Below the pieces are notes generated by a model that saw only the letters and a list, made by a program, of their open reading frames with translations, was not told where the DNA came from and made no database searches. From Ascidiaceihabitans sp023955215 (GTDB lineage Bacteria; Pseudomonadota; Alphaproteobacteria; Rhodobacterales; Rhodobacteraceae): a DNA stretch of 64,000 nucleotides. Numbering within the stretch: the first letter of the stretch is position 1; every line of letters starts with the position of its first letter. Where the stretch lies: the NCBI GenBank assembly GCA_943788345.1, contig CALSPX010000013.1, forward strand, positions 221,901 to 285,900, given 5' to 3'. A program made the translations under genes and the position numbers. Positions 53,562 to 60,945 of this stretch are shown one piece after another.

Positions 53562-54142
53562 GACAAAATCGTAGGTGCTGCAATTTTGGATGGGGCCGCA
53601 TCGGGGGCCTTGAGATAATAAGGGGCAGGCGCGAGGGTTGGGTTTGGAAAACGTGCGTGTGCAGCCAATGCAATGCTGGCCGCAAGTGCGTCTGGGGTTG
53701 GGTCTGACGGGATAGGATATCCTTTGGATTCAAACGCTTCACCAGAAATCATTGCCGCGCCAGAGGCGTCGCGGACATAACGTTGTTCACGGGGGGCCGC
53801 GATACTGTGGACCGCCGCGGATGGGTCCAGAATAGCGCGTTGTTCAAAACCGTTCACGCCGTAGGCTGGGATGCCAAGGCCAAGGGCAAGACCGCGTGCG
53901 GCTGACACGCCGATGCGGATACCGGTGAAGTTACCGGGACCGGTTCCAACGGCAAGTGCATCAAGGTCCGCGTAGGCAAGCCCATGTAATTGCAGCAGTT
54001 CTTCGAGGAGAAACATCAGCCGCTCTGCTTGGCCTTTTTTCATTTCTTCAACGGTTTGGGTGATGACAGCGTCACCCGACAACAAAGCGGCGGCGCAATA
54101 TGGGCCGGAGGTGTCAAAGGCAAGGATGAGAGGTTTTTCCAC
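53558..54142 (-). CDS. tsaB: tRNA threonylcarbamoyladenosine complex subunit TsaB
   Basis: Partner of TsaD and TsaE in making t6A37 in ANN-decoding tRNAs. 194 residues; actin-like N-terminal fold ILAFDTSGPYCAAALLSGD, LDALAVGTGPGNFTGIRIGVSAARGLALG, and no catalytic metal-binding His motif, as expected for TsaB. Overlaps rimI by four bases. Confidence 0.92.
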   Translation of the reverse strand: MEKPLILAFDTSGPYCAAALLSGDAVITQTVEEMKKGQAERLMFLLEELLQLHGLAYADLDALAVGTGPGNFTGIRIGVSAARGLALGLGIPAYGVNGFEQRAILDPSAAVHSIAAPREQRYVRDASGAAMISGEAFESKGYPIPSDPTPDALAASIALAAHARFPNPTLAPAPYYLKAPDAAPSKIAAPTILS

Positions 54143-54235
54143 TTAACAACCACCTTTCTGGGGCAGGGCTGTAAAACAAGAAAACCGCCCAGATTTGGAC
54201 GGTGATCTTGTATTATTATCGTTTAAAAACATGAC

Positions 54236-54799
54236 TTAAACGGCGACTGGGCGCACTTCGGTCACTTCTGGGATGTAGTGGCGCAGCAGGTTTTCGATGC
54301 CCATTTTCAACGTCAATGTGGACGATGGGCAACCGGCACATGCGCCTTGCATATGAAGGTAAACAACGCCGCGATCAAAGCCGTGGAATGTGATGTCACC
54401 GCCGTCTTGGGCTACGGCTGGGCGTACGCGGCTGTCGAGCAGCTCTTTGATCTGACCAACGATTGCGCCGTCTTCACCTGTGTGTTCGGCGTGACCAGAT
54501 GCAGGTTGGTGATCGCCAGCCATAACAGGGCTACCGGATTGAAAATGCTCCATAATCGCACCAAGCAATGCTGGTTTGATATGATCCCAATCGACGGCAT
54601 CCGCCTTTGTCACTGTTACAAAATCGGTGCCAAAGAACACGCCACTCACGCCTTCAACAGCGAAAATGCGTTGGGCAAGAGGGGAGGCGTCGCTGGTGTC
54701 CGCTGTTGGGAAATCTGCAGTGCCCATTTCCAAAACGGTCTGGCCCGGCAAGAATTTTAGTGTTGCTGGGTTCGGTGTGGATTCTGTTTGAATGAACAT
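54236..54799 (-). CDS. NifU-like iron-sulfur carrier
   Basis: 187 residues: an N-terminal Nfu scaffold domain (MFIQTESTPNPATLKFLPGQ) and a C-terminal NifU domain with the Fe-S ligands in GACAGCPSSTLTLKMGIE near residue 150. Such proteins pass 4Fe-4S clusters to targets such as LipA or aconitase. It has the form of mitochondrial-type NFU1 / bacterial Nfu, not NfuA (whose N-domain is a degenerate A-type). Alone on the minus strand, with a long palindrome-rich gap upstream. Confidence 0.9.
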   Translation of the reverse strand: MFIQTESTPNPATLKFLPGQTVLEMGTADFPTADTSDASPLAQRIFAVEGVSGVFFGTDFVTVTKADAVDWDHIKPALLGAIMEHFQSGSPVMAGDHQPASGHAEHTGEDGAIVGQIKELLDSRVRPAVAQDGGDITFHGFDRGVVYLHMQGACAGCPSSTLTLKMGIENLLRHYIPEVTEVRPVAV

Positions 54800-54892
54800 A
54801 TTAATGCCTCCTCGGGGTTGCTATTGATATGCGGTCTGATGCCCCCCAAGTCAAGGTTTGGAATCATTCTAAGTTGGCTGGGTCGGTGGGTT

Positions 54893-55130
54893 AACGCACA
54901 GTGCGTTGGCATTTATGCGCGAAACTGTGCAGTTGGCCCTGTGATCTGTACAGTTTGTGCCGTGTAGAATCCGTGTTTTAGGACGGTTTTGGGCGAACTG
55001 CACAGTTTGGAGCCTGAATTGTGCAGTTTCAGAACAAGAGGGGCGTTAACGATTTGTTAAGTTTCGGGTTTTGTTAACGTTTGTGGGGGACGATTAACTG
55101 TTGGTTAAGTTTTGGCTGTCGGGGTGAAGG
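54893..55130. other. Palindrome-rich gap upstream of nfu
   Basis: Four imperfect palindromes of the form AAACTGTGCAGTT lie at 54922-54934, 54944-54956, 54995-55008 and 55016-55030; the core is CTG-YR-CAG. An AACGCAC-A-GTGCGTT palindrome precedes them at 54893-54907. From 55047 to 55110 the sequence is rich in GTTAAC/GTTAAG. No coding frame of note in the 505-bp gap 54800-55304. Confidence 0.55.
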
Positions 55131-55148
55131 TCAGCTTTGCGGACAAAG
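55131..55148 (+). repeat. Short dispersed repeat, copy 1
   Basis: TCAGCTTTGCGGACAAAG, 18 bases identical to 59791-59808. Both copies lie in gaps between genes. A ten-base partial copy (TCAGCTTTGC) occurs near 60564. Confidence 0.75.
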
Positions 55149-55304
55149 CGACCAGCAGGCATTAGTTGGTCAAGGTCTGCTTTGGTGACTATTGCGGCCT
55201 TATGTATCAAACGCACCAAGCTCCAATCTGATAAGATGAAAAATTAAGACTCCACATTTCCCTTACTTTCAGGTTTTCTCCAATAAGTTGTTTTGGAGAT
55301 TATT

Positions 55305-55559
55305 TTGTCAAAAACCCCTTTAGTATTATTCATCGATTTGAAAAGTGACACTAGGATTGATCTTCGGGCAGCGGCCAAGGCTGCAATTGCGTGGGCAGAC
55401 CTTATTGAGGATGTCGGAGGACACTTTGACCCGTCGTCACCGCCAACTGTCGAATTGGTTTCCTCCGAGCCGGGGAGCCAAAAATTAAAAGTCATAATTT
55501 CGTCTATAACGGATGACCCAAAAGCCACTATTCGAGCCGCTATGTTGGCTTGTAGCTGA
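55305..55559 (+). CDS. Short hypothetical protein, possibly a truncated gene
   Basis: An 84-residue frame from TTG 55305 with GGAG six bases upstream: KTPLVLFIDLKSDTRIDL, AAAKAAIAWADLIEDVGGHF, SSPPTVELVSSEPGSQKLK. It looks protein-like, with an alternating alpha/beta pattern, but there is no ATG and it stops abruptly after IRAAMLACS. I do not recognise it; it may be the N-terminal fragment of a longer gene. Confidence 0.4.
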   Translation: MSKTPLVLFIDLKSDTRIDLRAAAKAAIAWADLIEDVGGHFDPSSPPTVELVSSEPGSQKLKVIISSITDDPKATIRAAMLACS

Positions 55560-55612
55560 AATCTGCCACCTCAATCAAAGCCGCATTCTTTGGTTGCGAA
55601 CCGAACCTCGTC

Positions 55613-56068
55613 TTATGTAATCGCTTCAAGCTTTTCTTTGGTGATGTCGCCGGGGACGATTGTGATTGGGATCGGCAATGTGCCCGCGCTTTTTGTCAGT
55701 TGGGTCACAAGAGGGCCGGGGCCTTTGTTGCCGACGCCGGCACCTAGTACCAGCACGCCAACTTCAGGGTCTTCGGCGATTTGCGCGATGATTTCTGCGA
55801 CAGCTTCGCCCTCACGGATCACCAGTTCAGGATCGACCTGTTGTTTGTCGCGCATCCATTTTGCAAAGACTTCGAAATGCGCATTGATGCGATCACGCGC
55901 TTCTTCGCGCATCACGGCCCCAACGCCAATCCAGTGATTGAATTCGTCTGGCGGAATCACCGCAAGAACCTCGACGCCGCCACCCGTGTGGGCAGCACGC
56001 AGTGCGGCGAAACGCATTGCGTTCAAACATTCTTGGCTGTCATCCAGCACGACCAGAAACTTACGCAT
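55613..56068 (-). CDS. Universal stress protein (UspA family)
   Basis: 151 residues from ATG 56068 (GGAGAA upstream). USP fold: KFLVVLDDSQECLNAMRFAALRAAH at the N-terminus, HW-type middle, and the ATP-binding motif LVLGAGVGNKGPGPLVTQL near residue 105, a Gly-rich loop as in ATP-binding Usp proteins. Stand-alone gene; role in stress not further defined. Confidence 0.88.
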   Translation of the reverse strand: MRKFLVVLDDSQECLNAMRFAALRAAHTGGGVEVLAVIPPDEFNHWIGVGAVMREEARDRINAHFEVFAKWMRDKQQVDPELVIREGEAVAEIIAQIAEDPEVGVLVLGAGVGNKGPGPLVTQLTKSAGTLPIPITIVPGDITKEKLEAIT

Positions 56069-56173
56069 GATATTCTCCATTCAACATGGTGATTGTGGCG
56101 CAGTGCGCGGGGTGTGGCAACGCAATTGAGCGAAGATGTTAGATTTTCTTTTGGGTCAGGTGTTTACGGGCGG

Positions 56174-57037
56174 TTAGCCGCCGCTGACGGCCCAATCCCA
56201 ATACATTTCGCGCACCTGATTTGTGGTTTTCCCGATTTCATATTGGGTATCGTCAAAGGCCGTGACAGGCGTGATTTTCATCATATTACCTGTTAGGAAC
56301 ACCTCGTCTGCGTCATGGAAATCCTCGAATGTGAGCGTCTTTTCATGCACCGTCATACCGTTTTCACGCATGTGTTTCATGTGGCGCGCACGGGTGATGC
56401 CCGCAAGGAATGTGCCGTTGGCAATTGGGGTGAACACCTCGCCGTCCTTCACCATGAAGACGTTGGCGCTGGCGGTTTCGGCCACGTTGCCTGACGCATC
56501 CGCGACCAGTGCGTTTTTGAACCCTTTGCTGCGCGCTTCGGCGATCATGCGGGCGTTGTTGGGGTAAAGACAGCCCGCTTTTGCATTCACCACGTTGTCG
56601 GCCAGAACGGGACGGCGGAACCGTGTCTGGGTCAATGTGGTGGATGCATTTTGCGGGGCCATTGGGATCTGTTCAAGGCAGATGGCAAAACCGGTTTCAT
56701 CTTGGCTGGGCAATATCCCGGTGTCGTCACCGATGGTGGCCCAGTACATGGGGCGGATGTAGACGGCCGCAGTAGGGTCATATGATTTCAGCCCGTCATG
56801 AATTGCGTTGACCATATCGTTTGGGTCCATCGTGGGCGCGATCATCAATGCCTTGGCGGATCGGTTGATCCGTTCGCAGTGGGTCAGCAGGTCTGGTGTC
56901 ACGCCATCAAAGTAGCGTGCGCCGTCAAACACAGTGGTGCCCAACCATGACCCGTGGTCGGCGGCCCGCATGATGGGTTTGTCCTCGTTGTGCCATGCGC
57001 CCTCAAAGTAGGTTTTGATGTTTGTACCAGTGGCCAC
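56174..57037 (-). CDS. ilvE: Branched-chain amino acid aminotransferase
   Basis: Fold-IV PLP aminotransferase for leucine, isoleucine and valine, 287 residues. The start is GTG 57037, with GGGAG eight bases upstream, giving VATGTNIKTYFEGAWHNEDKP; the in-frame ATG 267 bases earlier adds unrelated sequence. Motifs: RAADHGSWLGTTVFDG, PMYWATIGDD, VVNAKAGCLYPNNARMIAEA with the PLP Lys, NVAETASANVFMVKDG. Confidence 0.92.
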   Translation of the reverse strand: MATGTNIKTYFEGAWHNEDKPIMRAADHGSWLGTTVFDGARYFDGVTPDLLTHCERINRSAKALMIAPTMDPNDMVNAIHDGLKSYDPTAAVYIRPMYWATIGDDTGILPSQDETGFAICLEQIPMAPQNASTTLTQTRFRRPVLADNVVNAKAGCLYPNNARMIAEARSKGFKNALVADASGNVAETASANVFMVKDGEVFTPIANGTFLAGITRARHMKHMRENGMTVHEKTLTFEDFHDADEVFLTGNMMKITPVTAFDDTQYEIGKTTNQVREMYWDWAVSGG

Positions 57038-57210
57038 GTGTTTTCTCCCGTTGTCTGAGGCTGAGTTTATCAATGTTGCCTCATATAGGAAGGCCCTATT
57101 GGTGTGGCTTGGGCGGTGGCTTACACGCACGGAAATAAGTACGTGAACAGGGGTGTAAGAGGGCGGGTTGAATGGTAAGATGGCGTTGAGTTTTTTGCTT
57201 TGAGGTCTGT

Positions 57211-57927
57211 ATGTTTCTGAGAATGGCGATTGGGTTTGGTTTGCTTGGGCTGGTTGCGGCCTGTGACGTGGTGCCGACTTCGGACACAAACACAGGTGCC
57301 GCACCTTTGGTGGCGACGACCTCTGGGTTTAGTTCAGCGGCACAGGCCCAACGGGCCTTTGCGCGCGTGGCAACCAATATGGAGCCTGTGATTGAACGGG
57401 AGTGCCGCACCAAAACGACTGGTTTGGATTGCGATTTCCGGATCGTTATCGATGGCAACCCAAACAGCCCGGCCAACGCCTATCAAACACTGGATGCGAA
57501 CAAGCGCCCTATTATCGCCTTTACGCAAAAGTTGATTTTGGATGCGGGCAATGCGGATGAATTGGCATTTGTCATGGGGCATGAGGGTGCACACCACATT
57601 TTGAACCATATTGGACGTCAGAAACAGAACTCTGTTGCGGGGGCTGTGATTTTGGGTGGTCTTGCAGCATTGACGGGGGCAGCACCGGCCGGCGTTGAAG
57701 AGGCTGTGAAGTTGGGTGCGCAGTTTGGGGCGCGTGGATATTCCAAGGATCATGAGCTTGAGGCGGATTACCTTGGTGCAAAATTGACGGCCTTGGGCGG
57801 GTATTCACCTGTGATCGGGTCAGAGTTTATCAAACGCATCCCTGATCCGGGTGATCGTTTCCTTGGCACCCATCCGTCCAATGAGGAACGCCTGCAAGTC
57901 GTGCAAAAAGCGCTGTCTGAGATTTAA
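57211..57927 (+). CDS. M48 metallopeptidase lipoprotein
   Basis: 238-residue exported peptidase. Signal peptide with lipobox LVAAC (Cys near 18), then an M48 catalytic core: HEGAHH near residue 125 (HExxH, zinc ligands intact) and the third ligand region ELEADYLGA. Such outer-membrane-anchored M48 peptidases, like BepA/LoiP, clear misfolded outer-membrane proteins. GAGG upstream of ATG. The IMPACT gene begins 3 bp after its stop. Confidence 0.87.
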   Translation: MFLRMAIGFGLLGLVAACDVVPTSDTNTGAAPLVATTSGFSSAAQAQRAFARVATNMEPVIERECRTKTTGLDCDFRIVIDGNPNSPANAYQTLDANKRPIIAFTQKLILDAGNADELAFVMGHEGAHHILNHIGRQKQNSVAGAVILGGLAALTGAAPAGVEEAVKLGAQFGARGYSKDHELEADYLGAKLTALGGYSPVIGSEFIKRIPDPGDRFLGTHPSNEERLQVVQKALSEI

Positions 57928-57930
57928 GCA

Positions 57931-58281
57931 ATGAAGATGTTGGGCCACATCCTGACGGACAAGGGGTCCAAATATGCGGTCTCTGGCTGTCCGGTGACGG
58001 ATCGTGCCGGCGTGGACGCGGCCCTGAAGCTTTTGAAACGTGACAAGGCCTATGCCAAGGCGACCCACAATACATGGGCTGTGCAACTGTCTGCGACTGG
58101 CGCGCTAAAGGGCGATGACGGTGAAAGCGGTGCGGGCATGATCATTGTGCGGATGCTAGAGCGCGAGGGGCTAGGCGATCATTTGATCGTTGTGACACGT
58201 TGGTATGGTGGTAAGCATTTGGGCGGTGACCGTTTTCGTCATGTGCAGACCTGTGTGCGCGCCTATTTGGACGCGCTGTAA
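57931..58281 (+). CDS. IMPACT/YigZ-family protein
   Basis: 116-residue UPF0029/YigZ N-terminal-type domain: DKGSKYAVSGCPVTDR, KATHNTWAVQLSATG, DDGESGAGMIIVRMLE, VVTRWYGGKHLGGDR. It lacks the second ferredoxin-like domain of E. coli YigZ. Function in bacteria is uncertain. The stop is directly followed by the convergent hemolysin III stop with no gap. Confidence 0.88.
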   Translation: MKMLGHILTDKGSKYAVSGCPVTDRAGVDAALKLLKRDKAYAKATHNTWAVQLSATGALKGDDGESGAGMIIVRMLEREGLGDHLIVVTRWYGGKHLGGDRFRHVQTCVRAYLDAL

Positions 58282-58914
58282 TCAGCGGATCGCGATGGCA
58301 ATGGCGACAAAGAATGCAGCCGATGCAGCCGTTACAAAGATGTGCCAGACTGGATAGCGATAGGGCATGGTTTTACGCGAATAAAAGATCGCGCCGATCC
58401 CGTAGGTCGCGCCACCTCCCAATAATAACCAGATCGAGGTGTGATCCAAGCGTTGCCACATTGGCCAAATCAAGAGGAACATCGCGCAGCTAAGTGCAAA
58501 GTATAGCGCGAGGGATGACCCCCCTTCGCCTTTCCAGAACACGAGTTTGGAAAAGAAACCAATAAGCGCAGCGATCCACACCCCAGCCAAGACGACATAG
58601 GAGAACGGCGTGTTTATGACCAAAACCAGCGGTGTATAGCTGGAGGCAATGCGCAGGAATATCAGACCGTGGTCTGCACGGCGCAGGCGCAAACGCAAAT
58701 CCGAAATTGGGGTCATGTGATAGACGCCCGAAACGGTGAACGCGCTGACCATGATCACAATGTAGACGCCAACCGCCCAAGACATTTCAGTGCTGCGCCA
58801 CATCGGCAAATAGCACCACAGCCAAACGGCACCATAGAGACCCAAGGAAATGGATAGGGCGTGTACGATCCCATCAGCAATAGTTTCATTTCTAGAGGTG
58901 GGGTACATGCGCAC
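58282..58914 (-). CDS. Hemolysin III / PAQR family membrane protein
   Basis: 210 residues, seven helices; TSRNETIADGIVHALSISLG at the N-terminus, SGVYHM and RRADHGLIFLRIASSYTPL with the His/Asp zinc-site residues of the family, and a final His in PVWHIFVTAAS. The name comes from a Bacillus cereus homologue; in bacteria the physiological role is membrane homeostasis or unknown. Adjacent DCC gene is 18 bp upstream. Confidence 0.9.
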   Translation of the reverse strand: MRMYPTSRNETIADGIVHALSISLGLYGAVWLWCYLPMWRSTEMSWAVGVYIVIMVSAFTVSGVYHMTPISDLRLRLRRADHGLIFLRIASSYTPLVLVINTPFSYVVLAGVWIAALIGFFSKLVFWKGEGGSSLALYFALSCAMFLLIWPMWQRLDHTSIWLLLGGGATYGIGAIFYSRKTMPYRYPVWHIFVTAASAAFFVAIAIAIR

Positions 58915-58932
58915 GGCCTTTTTTGGGTGACT

Positions 58933-59301
58933 TTAGGTACGCCGCTGTCGATACAGATGCCAACGATAAATCGCAGGCGCTAACGCAAGGTCATACACCT
59001 TACAGGCGATCCAGTGGATGACTGGCAGGTCTACGATCCGCCCCAAAATACGGTAGCGTGGCATTTCGTGCCACAGCATGATGAATGCTGGAATGCCCGA
59101 ATACAGCTGACCTTTGTGTTCTACATAAAGGCGGCGCGCCGCCTGATCAGCGCTGATATCCCAGGCCGATAAGGCATCACTGTTAAGATCGTCGAAGCGG
59201 ATAGCGAGGTCTGATTTCTGCGCATAGCTGCGGTAATGATCAATTTCAAACCGACAGACGGGGCACTGCGCGTTGTATAGAACTTTGGTTTCTTCATTCA
59301 T
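58933..59301 (-). CDS. DCC-family (DUF393) thiol-disulfide oxidoreductase-like protein
   Basis: 122 residues from ATG 59301: ETKVLYNAQCPVCRFEIDHYR gives the CPVC motif of DUF393 (thioredoxin-fold variant) at about residue 12, and LYVEHKGQLYSGIPAF later. Downstream of the putative SOS-regulated small gene (40-bp gap) and before hemolysin III, so the three may share a transcript from the LexA-box promoter. Confidence 0.82.
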   Translation of the reverse strand: MNEETKVLYNAQCPVCRFEIDHYRSYAQKSDLAIRFDDLNSDALSAWDISADQAARRLYVEHKGQLYSGIPAFIMLWHEMPRYRILGRIVDLPVIHWIACKVYDLALAPAIYRWHLYRQRRT

Positions 59302-59341
59302 GAACAATACATAGTGCTGCGGGTGCCTTAATCCAACGCTA

Positions 59342-59692
59342 TCAACGTGGTTTGTTCCCATCAATCCAACGCGACATCAGTGTTTTGTCACGAAAGCATT
59401 CGTGTGGCACCTCGCGCCGTTTGAGCCGCGCAATGCGTTCTGCAAATTGCACCTGTTTGGATGAGGGGTAATTGGCGAACTGACCTGTTGGTGGCTTTGG
59501 CTTATGTTTGTCGATCCACGCAGACAGGCTGGTGCGGTTGGCAAACAGGGATGTGGGCAAAGTGACACCCATTTTACCCGCTATAGATTTTGCAAATGCG
59601 ATTTGTTTTTCTGTAGCAGGAACGGCAGGTTCAATCGCAAGCACGCCCTGAACGGGTGCAAACATACCTGGTAGCGTTGCTTGGTGTTGCAT
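59342..59692 (-). CDS. Small protein of two 40-residue modules, putative SOS gene
   Basis: 116 residues from ATG 59692 (AAAGGA upstream). After a 26-residue leader, two ungapped 40-residue modules follow: residues 27-66 (EKQIAFAKSIAGKMG, then SLSAWIDKHKPK) and 77-116 (SKQVQFAERIARLKR, then LMSRWIDGNKPR). The shared pattern is KQ..FA..IA ... P...F.....LS.WID..KP. I recall similar modules at the C-termini of some DNA topoisomerases, so a nucleic-acid-binding role is possible. Upstream lies a triple GAAC repeat matching the LexA operator of alphaproteobacteria, so the gene is probably DNA-damage induced. No function is known to me. Confidence 0.72.
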   Translation of the reverse strand: MQHQATLPGMFAPVQGVLAIEPAVPATEKQIAFAKSIAGKMGVTLPTSLFANRTSLSAWIDKHKPKPPTGQFANYPSSKQVQFAERIARLKRREVPHECFRDKTLMSRWIDGNKPR

Positions 59693-59719
59693 GACTGATT
59701 CCTTTGTTCCTGTTATTGA

Positions 59720-59745
59720 GAACATAAATAGAACATAAGGGGAAC
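59720..59745 (-). promoter_or_regulatory. Double LexA (SOS) box
   Basis: GAAC at 59720-59723, 59731-59734 and 59742-59745, with exactly 7 bp between each. On the minus strand this reads GTTC-N7-GTTC-N7-GTTC, two overlapping copies of the direct repeat GTTC-N7-GTTC bound by LexA in alphaproteobacteria. It ends 28 bp before the start of the gene at 59692, consistent with a position over the promoter. Confidence 0.82.
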
Positions 59746-59790
59746 AAATGCAAGTATGGCGTGTTTGGGCGTTGTGTTTCGGTTTGAATT

Positions 59791-59808
59791 TCAGCTTTGC
59801 GGACAAAG
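59791..59808 (+). repeat. Short dispersed repeat, copy 2
   Basis: TCAGCTTTGCGGACAAAG, identical to 55131-55148, followed here by TTAGCTTTCGCTGC. It lies between the LexA box and the next gene and may be the edge of a degraded intergenic repeat. Confidence 0.75.
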
Positions 59809-59881
59809 TTAGCTTTCGCTGCAATCAATTCAATGTCGGCTCAGTTCGAAACTAAAGAGGAACTTTTAAGCCGTACTGGAT

Positions 59882-60358
59882 TTAAGATATAATTTTGTCC
59901 CCGTATGCCCAGATAGCTGTACCGATGACTGCGCAAACAAAGCCCATTCTGCTGAACGTCTTTATCCAGCGAACATATCGCTTGGATAGGGAAATGTGGT
60001 TGAATGCCATGGACATGTTACCTCCGAGGTCTGCCCTTGATGAATTCCACTCAACCCAAAAAGATGCCATGACTAACACAGCGCCAGAACGCTGAAACCA
60101 AAGCCCCGACTCAACGGCAGGATGACTATCGAAAACATCAAGATAGATGGAGAAAAGTACAAGGATGATGGAGAAAAGCAATGCAAGCCAAGACCATGGC
60201 AATTGGCGGTGTGCGGGAAGAAATCTAGCTCGCATACTGTCATCGTTTCCGTGATAGTATTTTTCTGACTTCGCATTATTTGGATTATGAAAAAATCCAA
60301 GTCGATCATGCAGCCAAAGTTCTCTTGGTACGTTCATGACGAAATCACTCCAAATCAA
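59882..60358 (-). CDS. Hypothetical membrane protein, lower GC
   Basis: 158 residues (151 if ATG 60337 is used) with an aromatic-rich cytoplasmic N-terminus (RELWLHDRLGFFHNPNNAKS), helices near 54-75 and 90-105, and a last helix near 135-155. I do not recognise the family. A+T is higher than in neighbours and the flanks carry degenerate repeats, so it may be acquired or decaying. Codon use and a signal-free membrane pattern still look like a real gene, with moderate confidence. Confidence 0.45.
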   Translation of the reverse strand: MIWSDFVMNVPRELWLHDRLGFFHNPNNAKSEKYYHGNDDSMRARFLPAHRQLPWSWLALLFSIILVLFSIYLDVFDSHPAVESGLWFQRSGAVLVMASFWVEWNSSRADLGGNMSMAFNHISLSKRYVRWIKTFSRMGFVCAVIGTAIWAYGDKIIS

Positions 60359-60682
60359 AACTGCACTGGTCGCCCCAGAAGTTCAATCAAATCTGCATCG
60401 TACCATGGCGCAACATCGGTCATTCGTCCACGGCGCAGCATTCGGTACTTTGGGCTCAAACCGGACGTCCACACTGAGGCTCTACCTGTTTAGGCAGGCT
60501 AAGTGTGGTCATGACAGGTCTTCATTAGGGGGTGGGATGGTCCTGTTTTCCCCTTAATGGGAGTCAGCTTTGCCGGTTATGATCGCCACAGTTGAGACAA
60601 CAAACACTCAGGGCACCACACACATAATCCATGGGTCGGCCCTTGAATTTCTCAAACCAATTTTAAATCAAAGGAAAATACT
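60359..60682. other. Intergenic gap with degenerate sequence before dodecin
   Basis: 324 bp without a credible gene. It contains CTACCTG-TTTAGG-CAG-like small hairpin sequence (about 60481-60500), GGACGTCCACACTGAGGC and a partial TCAGCTTTGC near 60564. Only the last 30 bp, with AAAGGA before the dodecin ATG, have an assigned role. Confidence 0.5.
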
Positions 60683-60886
60683 ATGAGCATCGCAAAAGTT
60701 ACCGAAGTCATCGCATCCTCAACAAAGTCATTTGACGACGCATTGGAAAGCGGCATTGCGCGCGCATCCAAGACCCTTAAGGGCATCAGCGGCGCGTGGA
60801 TTGCGGATCAAAAAGTTGTCGTGACAGATGGCAAAATCAGCGAATACCGCGTTGTGATGAAAATCACATTCTTGCTGGAAGACTAA
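60683..60886 (+). CDS. Dodecin
   Basis: 67-residue flavin-storage protein that forms a dodecameric shell. Pattern MSIAKVTEVIASSTKSFDDA, then ARASKTLKGISGAWIADQKV and ISEYRVVMKITFLLED; the Trp in GAWIAD is the residue that stacks on flavin. AAAGGA upstream. Followed by a strong bidirectional terminator. Confidence 0.92.
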   Translation: MSIAKVTEVIASSTKSFDDALESGIARASKTLKGISGAWIADQKVVVTDGKISEYRVVMKITFLLED

Positions 60887-60893
60887 TTTGAAA

Positions 60894-60925
60894 TTGCGCG
60901 GCACTTAGACATAGGTGCCGCGCAA
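60894..60925. terminator. Bidirectional terminator between dodecin and rimO
   Basis: Perfect 11-bp stem TTGCGCGGCAC (60894-60904) / GTGCCGCGCAA (60915-60925), followed by ATTTT on the plus side and preceded by AAA on the other, so it can serve both convergent genes. Confidence 0.88.
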
Positions 60926-60945
60926 ATTTTGGCAGATTGTTGTGG

